NCBI GenBank assembly: GCA_903874955.1
Contig: CAIQTY010000048.1
Span: forward strand, 1-47,643
Source: an uncultured Alphaproteobacteria bacterium
GTDB lineage: Bacteria; Pseudomonadota; Alphaproteobacteria; Paracaedibacterales; CAITNM01
Direction of reading: 5' to 3'
Length of the DNA stretch: 47,643 nucleotides
The position numbers and the translations under genes are program-made. This document shows positions 9,849 to 19,201 of the stretch, piece after piece. Position 1 is the stretch's first letter; the number at the start of each line of letters is the position of its first letter. The notes under the pieces are model-generated. The model did no database searches, was not told where the DNA came from, and saw only the letters and a program-made list of their open reading frames with translations.

Positions 9849-12368
9849 TTATAATTTGCGTGCTATCGATTCTATCTCAAAGCACTCAATTATATCGCCA
9901 TCGCGAATGTCGTTATAGTTTTCAAATGCCATACCGCACTCGAAAGCTTCTTTGACTTCTTTAACTTCATCCTTGAAGCGCTTGAGTGTTTTTAGAGTAC
10001 CTTCATGGATCACAACGTTATCACGAAGTAGGCGCACTTTGGCCCCGCGTTTTACAACGCCTTCAGTTATATAGCAGCCTGCTACTTTACCAATACCGGT
10101 TATGTTAAACACGTTACGTATTTCTGCATTTCCTAAATATTTTTCCCGTAATGTAGGTGCTAATAATCCGCTTAACATGGTTTTAACATCGTCTATTACG
10201 TCATAAATTATTGAATAGTAGCGAATATCTAAGCCATCGCGTCTTGCAAGTTCTCTCGCTTGTGAATTGGCGCGGACGTTGAAACCTACAATGATTCCAC
10301 CAGATGCTCTTGCCAAGGTGACATCACTCTCATTTATTCCGCCTACACCGCCATGGAGAATACGTGGAGCAACTTCTGCACTGCTAAGCTTGTGAAGACT
10401 TGAAGTTATTGCTTCAAGGGATCCTTGTACGTCTGTCTTTATAACTATCGGGAATTCTTTAATATCACCAGCAGCGATTTGGCTCATGATTGATTCCATC
10501 GACGTTTTAATGCGTGATTTAGCGATCTGATCACGTTTGCGGTCTTTACGCGACTCAGCAATTTCTCTTGCTTTTGATTCGCTTGCTACCACAAGAAATT
10601 CAAGGCCAGCTGCTGGTACGCCATTAAATCCTAAAACTTCAACAGGAACAGACGGTCCTGCTTTTGTAATTGGTTTTCCATGATCGTTAACCATGGCACG
10701 CACTTTACCCCATTCAGATCCTGCAACAACAATGTCGCCAACTTCGAGTGTTCCATTTTGGACAAGAAGCGTCACGACTGTTCCGCGACCTCTATCAACT
10801 TTAGCTTCCACCACTGCACCTAAAGCACTTCTATTTGGATTCGCTCTTGGTTCTATAACTTCCGCTTGTAAAAGAATAATTTCTTCTAATTTTTCAAGAT
10901 TGATATGTTGTTTCGCAGAAACTTCAACGCTTAGAATTTCGCCACCAAACTCTTCTAAAATAATGTCATGACTGAGTAGTTCATTACGTACCCGATCAGC
11001 ATTTGCTTCTGGTTTATCTATTTTGTTTATCGCAACAACAATAGGAACTCCTGCGGCTTTTGCATGATTTATCGCTTCAATGGTTTGTTCCATAATTCCA
11101 TCATCAGCTGCAACCACAAGCACAACAACATCTGTAACGTTTGCGCCTCGTGCACGCATTTCGCTAAATGCTGCATGTCCTGGGGTATCAATAAATGTAA
11201 TTTTTTTACCTGATGCCATTGTGACTTGATAGGCGCCAATATGTTGCGTTATGCCGCCAGCTTCACCCGAAACAACATCAGTTTTTCTCAATGCATCAAG
11301 CAATGATGTCTTTCCATGGTCGACGTGTCCCATGATGGTCACAATTGGTGCGCGTGGTTTTAGGTCATCTGAATTGTCTTCAGGTCCCTTTAGACCCACC
11401 TCAATATCAGAATCTGAAACCCGTTTTGGTGTGTGACCAAATTCCGTACAAATAAGTTCAGCCGTGTCGGCGTCAATAATTTGGTTGATTGTTACCATCA
11501 TACCAAGTTTCATCAGGGACTTAACCACGTCACCAGATCTTACAGCCATTCGGTTTGCAAGTTCACCAACAGTAAGCGTCTCTGGTATGATAACTTCTCT
11601 AATGACCTTCTGCATGTCTTGAGCATCATTGCTATGCTGTTGTCGCATTTTTTTCTGGTTCATGCGCTTCATTGCAGCGATCGAACGTGACCTTTGTTCA
11701 GTATCATCGGCAAGTAAGCGTGCTTGTGTATTTCTATCAAGCTTTTTAGGTGCTTCTACTGCCCCTTTTTTTACTGGTGCAACGACTTTTTTAGGCGCTT
11801 CTGCTCGATAAACAATAGATTTCTTCTTTGATGCTGCGGCATCTTCATCTTCGATAAAACTCTCTTTTGACTTTGGGGCATGCTTTGGTTCTGATCTTTG
11901 TGGCGTTTTCACGAGCTCACCAGCTACAGGAGGAGGCGTAATAACCTCTATCTCTGTCGTCTTTTGCTGGATTGATTCTTGCTTATCATTCTCAATCTGT
12001 TCGTTTTGCTGACTCCGCGCAAGTCTTTCTTGCTGTCTTGCTTGCTCTTCTAGAGCGGTTCTTACAGCTTTTAAGCGAGCATCCAGCTCACCGTGTGTCA
12101 ATCCACGCAGATTTTCAGGTACATCTTGCTCGTTAACTGGATCACCAGCTTTTTCTATTGTTGGGCTAAATTTTTTCCGCTTAACTTCAACATCTACAGT
12201 TTTAGTACGGCCATGAGTGAAGCTCTGTTGAACTTGGCCTTCTGCGGGTCGTTTTAACTCAATGCGTTTACCTAGAGTTAGGGTTTTTTTCTTGGTGGGC
12301 TCGTTACCTTGCTCTGTTGCCTGAGCCTCGGTGTTTTTTGCTTGTCCCGTTTGCGACTCCTGCACCAT
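9849..12368 (-). CDS. infB: Translation initiation factor IF-2
   Basis: GTPase that places initiator tRNA on the 30S subunit and promotes subunit joining. The 839-residue protein has a charged, repetitive N-terminal region (to about 230), an IF2_N domain near 250-310 ([22 protein letters not shown]), and a G domain near 340-510 with [16 protein letters not shown] and NKIDKP. Beta-barrel domains and the C-terminal fMet-tRNA binding domain follow. The N-terminus (GKRIELKRP...[11 protein letters not shown]) is typical of alphaproteobacterial IF-2. A good ribosome site, AGGAAA, precedes the ATG. It follows nusA by 7 bases. Confidence 0.98.
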   Translation of the reverse strand: MVQESQTGQAKNTEAQATEQGNEPTKKKTLTLGKRIELKRPAEGQVQQSFTHGRTKTVDVEVKRKKFSPTIEKAGDPVNEQDVPENLRGLTHGELDARLKAVRTALEEQARQQERLARSQQNEQIENDKQESIQQKTTEIEVITPPPVAGELVKTPQRSEPKHAPKSKESFIEDEDAAASKKKSIVYRAEAPKKVVAPVKKGAVEAPKKLDRNTQARLLADDTEQRSRSIAAMKRMNQKKMRQQHSNDAQDMQKVIREVIIPETLTVGELANRMAVRSGDVVKSLMKLGMMVTINQIIDADTAELICTEFGHTPKRVSDSDIEVGLKGPEDNSDDLKPRAPIVTIMGHVDHGKTSLLDALRKTDVVSGEAGGITQHIGAYQVTMASGKKITFIDTPGHAAFSEMRARGANVTDVVVLVVAADDGIMEQTIEAINHAKAAGVPIVVAINKIDKPEANADRVRNELLSHDIILEEFGGEILSVEVSAKQHINLEKLEEIILLQAEVIEPRANPNRSALGAVVEAKVDRGRGTVVTLLVQNGTLEVGDIVVAGSEWGKVRAMVNDHGKPITKAGPSVPVEVLGFNGVPAAGLEFLVVASESKAREIAESRKDRKRDQIAKSRIKTSMESIMSQIAAGDIKEFPIVIKTDVQGSLEAITSSLHKLSSAEVAPRILHGGVGGINESDVTLARASGGIIVGFNVRANSQARELARRDGLDIRYYSIIYDVIDDVKTMLSGLLAPTLREKYLGNAEIRNVFNITGIGKVAGCYITEGVVKRGAKVRLLRDNVVIHEGTLKTLKRFKDEVKEVKEAFECGMAFENYNDIRDGDIIECFEIESIARKL

Positions 12369-12375
12369 AAATTTC

Positions 12376-13905
12376 CTATTCTTGGTTAAACCAGTGCTCG
12401 CGAGCTTTCATGATAATGGCATTTGCCACTTCAATGTCCATAACTCCTGCACCTATAATTTCTTGAAGTTCATCTCCTGCAAGTTCTGCAAGGTCTTCAC
12501 GAACTTTTACATCTTTTTGTGCTAATTTCACTAGCATCTGAGGCGTCAAACCAAAGTCGTACATATCGTCACCGACTCCAAGTTCAACACATTTTTCTTT
12601 CATTAAGTCATCTAAGTTTTCAAGATAAGCTTTGGCGCGCGATTGCAACTCATTAGCTGTATCTTCGTCAATACCATCAATACGTAAAAACTCATCAATA
12701 TCAATCGTTGCAACTTCTTCTACAGTTTCAAAACCTTCTGTAATTAGCAACTGAGAGAACATTTCATCTATATCTAGAGCTTCCGTGAATAAAAGCATCT
12801 TGCCTTCATTTTCTTCAGCACGTCTTGTTACGTCATCGCTTTCAGTTATTATATCAATTTTCCAACCAGTCAATTGTGATGCTAAACGTACGTTTTGACC
12901 GCGTCTGCCAATGGCTAGGCTTAATTGATCTTCTGCGACAACTACATCTATGCGATGTTGTTCTTCATCAATTACAACTCTTGATATTTCAGCCGGAGCA
13001 AGCGCATTGACAACAAAAGTTGCTGGATTATTAGTCCAGTTGATAATATCAACTTTTTCACCTTGAAGTTCATTTACGATGATCTGAACACGGCTACCGC
13101 GCATCCCGACGCATGATCCCACGGGATCAAGATTTGGATCAGCAGTGTATACCGCCATTTTTGCGCGACTGCCAGGATCACGTGCTATAGATTTAATTTC
13201 AATTATATTGTCATAAATTTCTGGAACTTCTTGCTCAAAAAGCTTGGCCATAAATTTACTATGTGTTCTTGATAGAACAACCATTGGCCCTCGAGAATCA
13301 GGCTTTAGGTCATGGATAATAGCTCTAACTCTATCGCCAACGCGAAAACTCTCTCTGGGTATCAGCTCATCTTTTCTGATAATGCCTTCTGCTTTTCCTA
13401 GGTCAACAATAACGTTTCCGAATTCAACACGTTTGACTAAGGCGTTAACAATGTCTCCCAGACGATTCTTAAATTCTTCATATTGCCTTGCTCTTTCTGC
13501 ATCACGGACTTTTTGAAATATAATCTGTCGCGCGCTTTGGGCTGCAATACGTCCAAATTCAAGAGGAGGGAGCTCTTCTTCTAGAGTATCGTTTACTTTT
13601 GCATCAGGGTAATCGAGAGATGCTGTTTGTAAAGTTACCTGATTGATAGGATCCTCGACAACCTCTACAACAGTAAGGCATCGCACTGTCTGAACATGAC
13701 CTGTTTCTCGGTCAATATTAACGCGGATATCATGATCCATTCCATATTTCTGTTTTGCAGTACGTTGCATTGCATGTTCCATGGCTACAATCACTTCTTC
13801 ACGATCAATGCCTTTTTCACGCGCCACAACATCAGCTACTTGCAGTAGTTCATGTCTTGGATGCTGAATTACATTTTCCACAGGCTTTAATTTTCTGCTT
13901 GCCAT
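12376..13905 (-). CDS. nusA: Transcription termination/antitermination factor NusA
   Basis: Binds RNA polymerase and modulates pausing, termination and antitermination. The 509-residue product shows the N-terminal domain ([32 protein letters not shown]), an S1 domain near 135-200 ([28 protein letters not shown]), two KH domains ([29 protein letters not shown] and [23 protein letters not shown]), and two C-terminal acidic helix-hairpin-helix repeats from about 375. Length and order are normal. It lies between rimP (24 bases upstream) and infB (7 bases downstream). The ylxR gene that commonly separates nusA and infB is absent. Confidence 0.98.
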   Translation of the reverse strand: MASRKLKPVENVIQHPRHELLQVADVVAREKGIDREEVIVAMEHAMQRTAKQKYGMDHDIRVNIDRETGHVQTVRCLTVVEVVEDPINQVTLQTASLDYPDAKVNDTLEEELPPLEFGRIAAQSARQIIFQKVRDAERARQYEEFKNRLGDIVNALVKRVEFGNVIVDLGKAEGIIRKDELIPRESFRVGDRVRAIIHDLKPDSRGPMVVLSRTHSKFMAKLFEQEVPEIYDNIIEIKSIARDPGSRAKMAVYTADPNLDPVGSCVGMRGSRVQIIVNELQGEKVDIINWTNNPATFVVNALAPAEISRVVIDEEQHRIDVVVAEDQLSLAIGRRGQNVRLASQLTGWKIDIITESDDVTRRAEENEGKMLLFTEALDIDEMFSQLLITEGFETVEEVATIDIDEFLRIDGIDEDTANELQSRAKAYLENLDDLMKEKCVELGVGDDMYDFGLTPQMLVKLAQKDVKVREDLAELAGDELQEIIGAGVMDIEVANAIIMKAREHWFNQE

Positions 13906-13929
13906 GGTTTCCCTACGTTAATCTTTCTT

Positions 13930-14403
13930 CTAAATAGAACTTACTAAGTGTGCCTGGCGAATATCGCCATAGCTAATATCGATACGGTCTAATCCACTAT
14001 CAAGCGGATGTTTAAGGCGTAAAGAAACGGTTTCATCAGAAACTGCATCTATAAAACCTTGAAAGTTTTTACGATTCTCAACAGGCAATATTGTTTTTAC
14101 CACAATTTCTAAACCAAGGAAACGTTTATAATCTTTAGGCCTAACAATTGGCCTTTCAAGTCCTGGAGATGAAATTTCTAATGTGTAAGATCCTGAAATG
14201 GGATCCTCCACATTTAAATGGACGGATAAGGTCCTGCTAACAGTAGCGCAATCATCTACATTTATCGGTTGCTCATCTAATCGTTCAATCATAACCTGCA
14301 GAGTTTTTCTAACCATTCCGTTTATTTGCACACGAACGACTCCATATCCCATTGGATGTATAATAGAATCAAACGTTTCGTGCAGAGAGTCTGTTAATCG
14401 CAT
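13930..14403 (-). CDS. rimP: Ribosome maturation factor RimP
   Basis: Assists assembly of the 30S ribosomal subunit. The 157-residue product contains the family signatures DCATVSRTLSVHLNVEDPISGSYTLEISSPGLERP near residues 51-85, then an SH3-like C-terminal domain with NFQGFIDAV. Length is typical for the family. It is the usual first partner of nusA and sits 24 bases upstream of it, with xerD 36 bases further upstream on the same strand. Confidence 0.96.
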   Translation of the reverse strand: MRLTDSLHETFDSIIHPMGYGVVRVQINGMVRKTLQVMIERLDEQPINVDDCATVSRTLSVHLNVEDPISGSYTLEISSPGLERPIVRPKDYKRFLGLEIVVKTILPVENRKNFQGFIDAVSDETVSLRLKHPLDSGLDRIDISYGDIRQAHLVSSI

Positions 14404-14439
14404 AAAATTTCCTTAAGCCTTACACGTAAAATAGGTACT

Positions 14440-15360
14440 TTATTTGCTTAATTCAAGTTTTTTTATCGTGTTTTGCGAGATTGGATGGTGCTGCTGTACA
14501 AGTTCATAAACGGATAGGGGCATAACATGAGTGTATATTTGAGTTGTGGCAATATCACTATGGCCAAGTAATTTTTGAATAGTTAATAAGTCAGCTCCAC
14601 CCTGTAAAAGATGCGTAGCAAAGCTGTGGCGAAATACATGAGGTGAAATTGTTGAAGGATCTAACCCAAATTCAATGGCTGCAGCCTTTATTAATTGTCC
14701 GATACGTTGCCGCGTTAAGCAACCATTTTTACTTCTTGATGAGAATAGAAAAATTGAGCTTTTTGTGCCACTTACAAAAATTTCTCTGATTTTTATGTAT
14801 TTTAATAAAGCTTCAATGCACGTTTCATTCAAGGGAACTAGACGCTCCTTGTTACCTTTTCCTTTTATTAAAATCATCGGTTGAGTATTAGACCCCTTAA
14901 CGATGCAATTGAGAGGCAAATTTATAAGTTCGCTAATTCTAAGTCCAGATGAATAAAGTAATTCTAAAATGGCTTTGATTCTTATGTGAGAGGGCTCTTT
15001 ACCTTTCTCTAGGTGATCTAAAAATTCAACCATTCTGTTCGAAGATAGAACCTTAGGTAAATGGCTCTGATTTTTTGTAACCTTTATGTGTAAACAGGGA
15101 TTATTGCTGATCGTGCCTTCATTAAATAAGAACAGATAAAATTGTTTCAGGGCTGATATACGTCTATTTATTGTGCTTGCTTTAAATTCTTGTGAAAAAA
15201 GATATTTTATATATTCCTGAACATCGGCTTTAAGTATCACCAAGATTGGTTTAGTCGTCCACTTAGTAAAATGGTCTAAATCTCTACGGTATGCTTCTAG
15301 GGTGTTCAAAGAAGCATTGCGTTCGGCTGCTTGGTATTCAAGAAATAGTTCTATGTTCAT
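14440..15360 (-). CDS. xerD: Tyrosine recombinase XerD
   Basis: Site-specific recombinase that, with XerC, resolves chromosome dimers at dif. The 306-residue length is that of chromosomal Xer proteins. The SAM-like N-terminal core-binding domain is followed by the catalytic domain with Arg141 (SGLRISEL), Lys168 ([11 protein letters not shown]), His241 and Arg244 ([15 protein letters not shown]), His267 (LLGHSDI) and the nucleophile Tyr276 (QIYTHV). All catalytic residues are present. It heads the leftward run toward rimP, an uncommon neighbour. No integrase-associated att site or mobile element is visible, so a housekeeping XerD is favoured over a phage integrase; XerC cannot be fully excluded. 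Confidence 0.9.
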   Translation of the reverse strand: MNIELFLEYQAAERNASLNTLEAYRRDLDHFTKWTTKPILVILKADVQEYIKYLFSQEFKASTINRRISALKQFYLFLFNEGTISNNPCLHIKVTKNQSHLPKVLSSNRMVEFLDHLEKGKEPSHIRIKAILELLYSSGLRISELINLPLNCIVKGSNTQPMILIKGKGNKERLVPLNETCIEALLKYIKIREIFVSGTKSSIFLFSSRSKNGCLTRQRIGQLIKAAAIEFGLDPSTISPHVFRHSFATHLLQGGADLLTIQKLLGHSDIATTQIYTHVMPLSVYELVQQHHPISQNTIKKLELSK

Positions 15361-15457
15361 GATACATTATTAGCATTTTGTATGGGGGCTTTACTATATG
15401 TAAATGTTCATGAAATACTATTTATATAGAACTTTAATTAACTTAGGCGGATTTAAT

Positions 15458-16501
15458 ATGGAAATGACTTGCACCTCAGACCCTAACTTTCTTGCAACAA
15501 GTATTGCGGTAATGATATTGCTACTTCTACCAATGGCACTACCAGTTATACAAAAATTGCCAGGTTTTAATATGTCGATTGTATCCTCAATTGGGGGAGG
15601 AATGGCAATGGCAGCAGTATTCGCATTTATGGTACCTGACGTTGTATCAAAGATAGCGAAAGTTGCAAAACATACTGATATTGAGTTTTTGCAACATCAT
15701 CATCACTTAATGCTGTTGGTATTTGCGACTTTTCTTTTGGCTTTTTGCACAATGTACGCCCTTGAGAAAGTGGCTCTTGAAAAAACAAAAGCCAATGCAG
15801 AACCAAGTACCTTTGTTTTCTATCTGCATATGGGAATACTATGTTCGATGCTTATATGCTTGGTCAGTTCTTTCCCGGCACTTGCAAAATCAAGCTTTTA
15901 CGCAATTGGCATAGTTTGCGCTCTAGCAGTGTTTGAAATTTTCCTTGAAGAAGTTGCTCTTTTGAAACATTTCGCATTATTGTATACCCGTCTAGGCCGT
16001 TACATGGTGATGCTGTCAATCTTGATCGGCTGGGCGATTGGATTGAAGTTTTTTAAGCAAGAAAGTACCGTATTTACCCTTATGGTACAGACTTTTGTTA
16101 TAGGAATGATTCTTACAGCAGTAGTCAAAGGTGAGTTTGATTTAATTAATCAATCGAATAACTATATTACTTTTCTTATATCAGCAGCCATAAAAGTTTT
16201 AATTGTATTAGGCTTGATACTCATTGAAGATGCAGCTGATCTAGCGAAAGAAAAATCAAAAATTGAACTGCCTGAGCATAGATCAAACTCATTGCATCCT
16301 AAGGAAGCTGCATCTAATCCTCAGCCGGCTCCTCTACAACCTATAGCGCCAGATCCTCAGCTGGCTCAGCAACCTATAGCACCAGATCCTCAGCTGGTTC
16401 CTCTACAACCTATAGCACCAGTTCCTGCTCCGGCTCCTCAGGTTCAAGCTCAAGTTCCTCAGCCAGCTCCAGCACCTCAGCAAGCACCTGCTCCTGCATA
16501 G
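15458..16501 (+). CDS. Multi-spanning membrane protein with proline-rich repeat tail, unknown function
   Basis: I do not recognise this family with confidence. I start it at the ATG at 15458, preceded by AGGCGG at ideal spacing, rather than at 15404. The 347-residue product has about eight hydrophobic helices from residue 13 to about 245, a loop with a four-histidine run (LQHHHHLML) near residue 70, and LEEVALLKHFALLYTRLGRYMV near 165. The last 80 residues are cytoplasm-like and built from PIAPDPQL-type repeats and alternating Pro-Ala-Gln. The general layout recalls small-metal or ZIP-like transporters, but the ZIP metal-site motifs (HNxxEG, HExPHE) are missing, so I make no transport claim. 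It stands alone between divergent xerD and a strong terminator. Confidence 0.75.
   Translation: MEMTCTSDPNFLATSIAVMILLLLPMALPVIQKLPGFNMSIVSSIGGGMAMAAVFAFMVPDVVSKIAKVAKHTDIEFLQHHHHLMLLVFATFLLAFCTMYALEKVALEKTKANAEPSTFVFYLHMGILCSMLICLVSSFPALAKSSFYAIGIVCALAVFEIFLEEVALLKHFALLYTRLGRYMVMLSILIGWAIGLKFFKQESTVFTLMVQTFVIGMILTAVVKGEFDLINQSNNYITFLISAAIKVLIVLGLILIEDAADLAKEKSKIELPEHRSNSLHPKEAASNPQPAPLQPIAPDPQLAQQPIAPDPQLVPLQPIAPVPAPAPQVQAQVPQPAPAPQQAPAPA
16328..16432 (+). repeat. In-frame tandem repeats encoding Pro-rich units
   Basis: Three consecutive in-frame units of 36, 33 and 36 bases (16328-16363, 16364-16396, 16397-16432) encode APLQPIAPDPQL, AQQPIAPDPQL and VPLQPIAPVPAP. The shared core at DNA level is caacctatagc(g/a)cca. 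The middle unit has lost one codon. This is a minisatellite inside the coding sequence and likely varies in copy number between strains. Confidence 0.85.
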
Positions 16502-16516
16502 ATAAAAAACTCAATA

Positions 16517-16548
16517 AGCCCGGTAGTTGTACTACTGGGCTTTTTTTA
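16517..16548 (+). terminator. Rho-independent terminator after the membrane protein
   Basis: An 11-bp stem AGCCCGGTAGT / ACTACTGGGCT with one G-T wobble and a 3-base loop is followed by seven T residues. It lies 15 bases after the stop of the membrane-protein gene. The stop codon of the convergent UbiB-like gene sits inside the right arm, so the hairpin probably serves both genes. Confidence 0.9.
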
Positions 16549-17815
16549 TTTGCATATCGTCAATTATTTCTTCAAAAAGCTTATGCCAATTTTGTTCTGC
16601 GCCTAGTCGCATTAAAACAGAACCTATACCCACTGCCGCACGATCCATGAATACAAATTCTCGCGGCGGTTTAACGCCTCCTAATTCGTGGAGTCTCTTG
16701 TGAACCTTCTTTGCTACTTCCCAGCCCTTTTTACCTCCATTAACATCTTGTATAGGACGTTTTTTATTATCTATTAAGGGTTCGTAGAGAAGCTTAGCCC
16801 ATTCATTTAAAACTTCGATTAGTTCTTTGTTTGTATTGTTAAATCCCCAGCGTCCGTAAGCATCAACAGCAAGTTCTGGCTTGTTATCTCTTATCGCAAT
16901 ATACAAGTCTACTACAGCTTCTAAAAACCGCTGATCAAACCTTCTGACACAACCAAAATCAAGTATACAAATTTGTCCATTGCTTAATACTAGATAATTT
17001 CCAGGATGCGGATCTCCATGCAATATGCCATAACGATAAAGCGGCCAATACCAAGAAAGAAATAATTTTTTACCTAATTCATTGCGAAAATCACTTTCTT
17101 CATGGGCACAATCAAGAATAGATCGACCGCTAATCCACTCCATTGTTAAAAGTCGTCTAGTTGAAAGTTCAAGATAGACTTTTGGCACAATCACAAAATC
17201 AAGTTGATGTTCAAAAATCTTCCTGAATTCTTCAAGATTCTTAGCTTCTAAACCGTAATCTAACTCTTCATAAAGTCGTTCACGAATTTCTTCAGCTATG
17301 TCCTGCGTATCTATAGATTTATTAAAAGACCTATAAATACTCAAAACCATGTCTAATTGTTTCAAGTCAGTCCGTATAACGCTTTCCATATCTGGATATT
17401 GAAGTTTTACAGCAAGGTCTTCTCCTCCTAAACTGACAGCTTTATGAATTTGCCCGAGTGAGGCGGCATTTGATGCTTTTAGAGAAAAATCTCTGAATAC
17501 GTCCTTCCAATTTTGACCTAGTTCACCAGCTAATCTTCGTCTGACAAAATTTTCCCCCATAGAAGGAGCATTAGATTGTAAAGTCATGAACTCTGCAGCA
17601 AATTCTGGTGGCAAGGCGTCGGGGACAGTTGCTAAAAATTGAACCATTTTCATGAATGGTCCTTTGAGTTCACCGAAAGTTTGTCTTAGCTTTTTTGCAT
17701 ATGCATCCTCATCGGTAGTAAGACCAAGATATTCTTGAGCCCCAACCCGCAGGCCAATACCCGTTAGGGTGGTTCCCACATTAAATAACCGTTTAAATGA
17801 CTTAAGATTTTCCAT
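16532..17815 (-). CDS. ABC1/UbiB-family atypical kinase-like protein
   Basis: Member of the ABC1/ADCK/UbiB protein-kinase-like family, whose members support ubiquinone biosynthesis or lipid homeostasis. The 427 residues show the family N-terminal extension with K56-M-V-Q59, a variant of the canonical KxGQ motif. An Ala-rich nucleotide loop (SNAASLGQIH), the VAIK-like lysine in LAVKLQYP, the catalytic loop HGDPHPGN near 265-272 and the metal-binding DFG near 285 follow. There is no C-terminal transmembrane pair as in true UbiB, so it is probably the shorter ADCK-like class rather than ubiB itself. It overlaps comF by 14 bases and ends inside a terminator stem. Confidence 0.87.
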   Translation of the reverse strand: MENLKSFKRLFNVGTTLTGIGLRVGAQEYLGLTTDEDAYAKKLRQTFGELKGPFMKMVQFLATVPDALPPEFAAEFMTLQSNAPSMGENFVRRRLAGELGQNWKDVFRDFSLKASNAASLGQIHKAVSLGGEDLAVKLQYPDMESVIRTDLKQLDMVLSIYRSFNKSIDTQDIAEEIRERLYEELDYGLEAKNLEEFRKIFEHQLDFVIVPKVYLELSTRRLLTMEWISGRSILDCAHEESDFRNELGKKLFLSWYWPLYRYGILHGDPHPGNYLVLSNGQICILDFGCVRRFDQRFLEAVVDLYIAIRDNKPELAVDAYGRWGFNNTNKELIEVLNEWAKLLYEPLIDNKKRPIQDVNGGKKGWEVAKKVHKRLHELGGVKPPREFVFMDRAAVGIGSVLMRLGAEQNWHKLFEEIIDDMQIKKAQ

Positions 17816-18533
17816 GTGTTTCTTTTACAGCCCTTGCTATGGTTAAAACATCAATTTTTGCAGCGCCTGCATCTAGAAGTGTTTGAGCACAAGCATTGGC
17901 TGTTGCTCCACTGGTGAGAACATCATCAATCAATAACACATTTGTTTTTGACAAAGTATTTTTATATTTATCGACCAAAAAGGCATCTTTCAGGTTTTCG
18001 TATCGTGAAAGTTTATTTTTGTGTCCCTGGGATGCTGTGGCTTTTTGACGTTTCAAAATATTAGGATTTATTGGAATTTTTGCATGTTTTGCTAATAATT
18101 TTCCGATTTCGTTTGCTTGATTGTATTGACGAGTAAAAAAACGTTTCCAATGCAGAGGGACAGGAATGATAACATCAACATTTTCAGGAATGTGGTGTCG
18201 CATCCAGCTAAAAAACATAGGACCCAAATGTAAGCCGTCATAATTTTTATAGCGTAAGATTAATTTTTTGATTGAATCGTTGTAAACAAGTGGTGCGTAT
18301 GCTCTTGAAAAAACGGGAGGATATCTTAAACAATCTGTACAAGGCATATCTCTATCAACGTTTTCTAGAGGCACGCTGCATATTGAACATTTAGGAATAG
18401 TAATGAATTTTAGTTTTGGCCAGCATATACCACATACCGTATGAGGTTCTGTAACGATCTCCTGGCATAATGGGCACTGAGGGGGTAACAAAAAGTTAAT
18501 TAATGATTTTGTGAAAGATGATTTGATAATCAC
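17802..18533 (-). CDS. comF: ComF family phosphoribosyltransferase-like protein
   Basis: ComF-type protein linked to DNA uptake and processing in competent bacteria; its biochemical reaction is not well settled. The 243-residue product has an N-terminal zinc-binding region with CPLC, CGIC, CSIC and CTDC pairs (residues 18-70) and a C-terminal phosphoribosyltransferase fold with the PRPP loop VLLIDDVLTSGATANA near 199-214. The start is GTG at 18531-18533, overlapping the GST stop as GTGA; no better start lies upstream of the first zinc pair. It overlaps the UbiB-like gene by 14 bases. Confidence 0.9.
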   Translation of the reverse strand: MIIKSSFTKSLINFLLPPQCPLCQEIVTEPHTVCGICWPKLKFITIPKCSICSVPLENVDRDMPCTDCLRYPPVFSRAYAPLVYNDSIKKLILRYKNYDGLHLGPMFFSWMRHHIPENVDVIIPVPLHWKRFFTRQYNQANEIGKLLAKHAKIPINPNILKRQKATASQGHKNKLSRYENLKDAFLVDKYKNTLSKTNVLLIDDVLTSGATANACAQTLLDAGAAKIDVLTIARAVKETHGKS

Positions 18534-19168
18534 TTATTTAAACGTAGTATATTATCTGGCACAGGCTTATCTTTTGCCATTGCGGGTTCAAATTTTGGCT
18601 GGTCTTTCCTAAATTGGTCATACCAACTAAAAATATTTTTATAATTTTCCCTAAAGGTGGAGTCAGAAAACCGAAGATCTATATATGATAGAAACGTTGC
18701 TATGCATAGATTTTCAAAACATAGACTTTCCTCGGTGCATTTTTTTAGATTTGAATTGAGATATTTCAGACCAGATTCTAATGCTAAGTATTGGCGGTTA
18801 TACCAATCTTCGCACTGAAGATGCTGCGGTCTGAAGAATCGTTCGTAGCGAATAGAAACGGCTGCGTCTGCCATTCCATCTATCAAAGCTTGAATTTTCA
18901 ATGACTTTATTCTGTTTGGCATTAGTTTAGAAGATTTTTTTGCCTTTTCAATTATATATTCACATATAACAGCCGAATCAAAAATTGATTCATTGTTATC
19001 AATTTTAAGTGTGGGAATTTTACCCAAAGGATTAAGTTCCCTAAAAAAAGAATCAGGCTGCCAAGGATGAAATTCCTCAATCGTAATATTCTTTTCTTCT
19101 GCGCAAGCTAAAATAACTGATTTAACCTTGCATCCAAAAGGGGAACTTGGAAAAGTATAGAGTATCAC
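18530..19168 (-). CDS. Glutathione S-transferase family protein
   Basis: A 212-residue protein with an N-terminal thioredoxin-like GST domain (MILYTFPSSPFGCKVKSVILACAEE, then NPLGKIPTL and IFDSAVICEYI) and an all-helical C-terminal domain. The ESxxI-type glutathione-binding motif is FDSAVI here. The likely activating residue is Ser8 or Ser9 rather than a conserved Tyr. The substrate is not predictable. It is cotranscribed with comF (4-base overlap) and lies 33 bases after nnrE. Confidence 0.88.
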   Translation of the reverse strand: MILYTFPSSPFGCKVKSVILACAEEKNITIEEFHPWQPDSFFRELNPLGKIPTLKIDNNESIFDSAVICEYIIEKAKKSSKLMPNRIKSLKIQALIDGMADAAVSIRYERFFRPQHLQCEDWYNRQYLALESGLKYLNSNLKKCTEESLCFENLCIATFLSYIDLRFSDSTFRENYKNIFSWYDQFRKDQPKFEPAMAKDKPVPDNILRLNK

Positions 19169-19201
19169 TTTAACTTTACAGATTTCAGATCATATACAAC
19201 G

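Noticed and set aside
10693..10971. 92-codon open frame antisense to infB, with similar ones at 11251-11436 and 11433-11690
   Set aside because: Mirror frames of a strongly conserved coding gene; no ribosome site, no recognisable family.
14440..15360. Phage or island integrase at the xerD position
   Set aside because: The neighbours are housekeeping genes, no tRNA or att repeats are present, and length and motifs match chromosomal Xer recombinases.
15458..16501. Annotation of the polytopic protein as a ZIP metal transporter
   Set aside because: The number of helices and His-rich loop fit, but the conserved ZIP helix IV and V metal motifs are not present.
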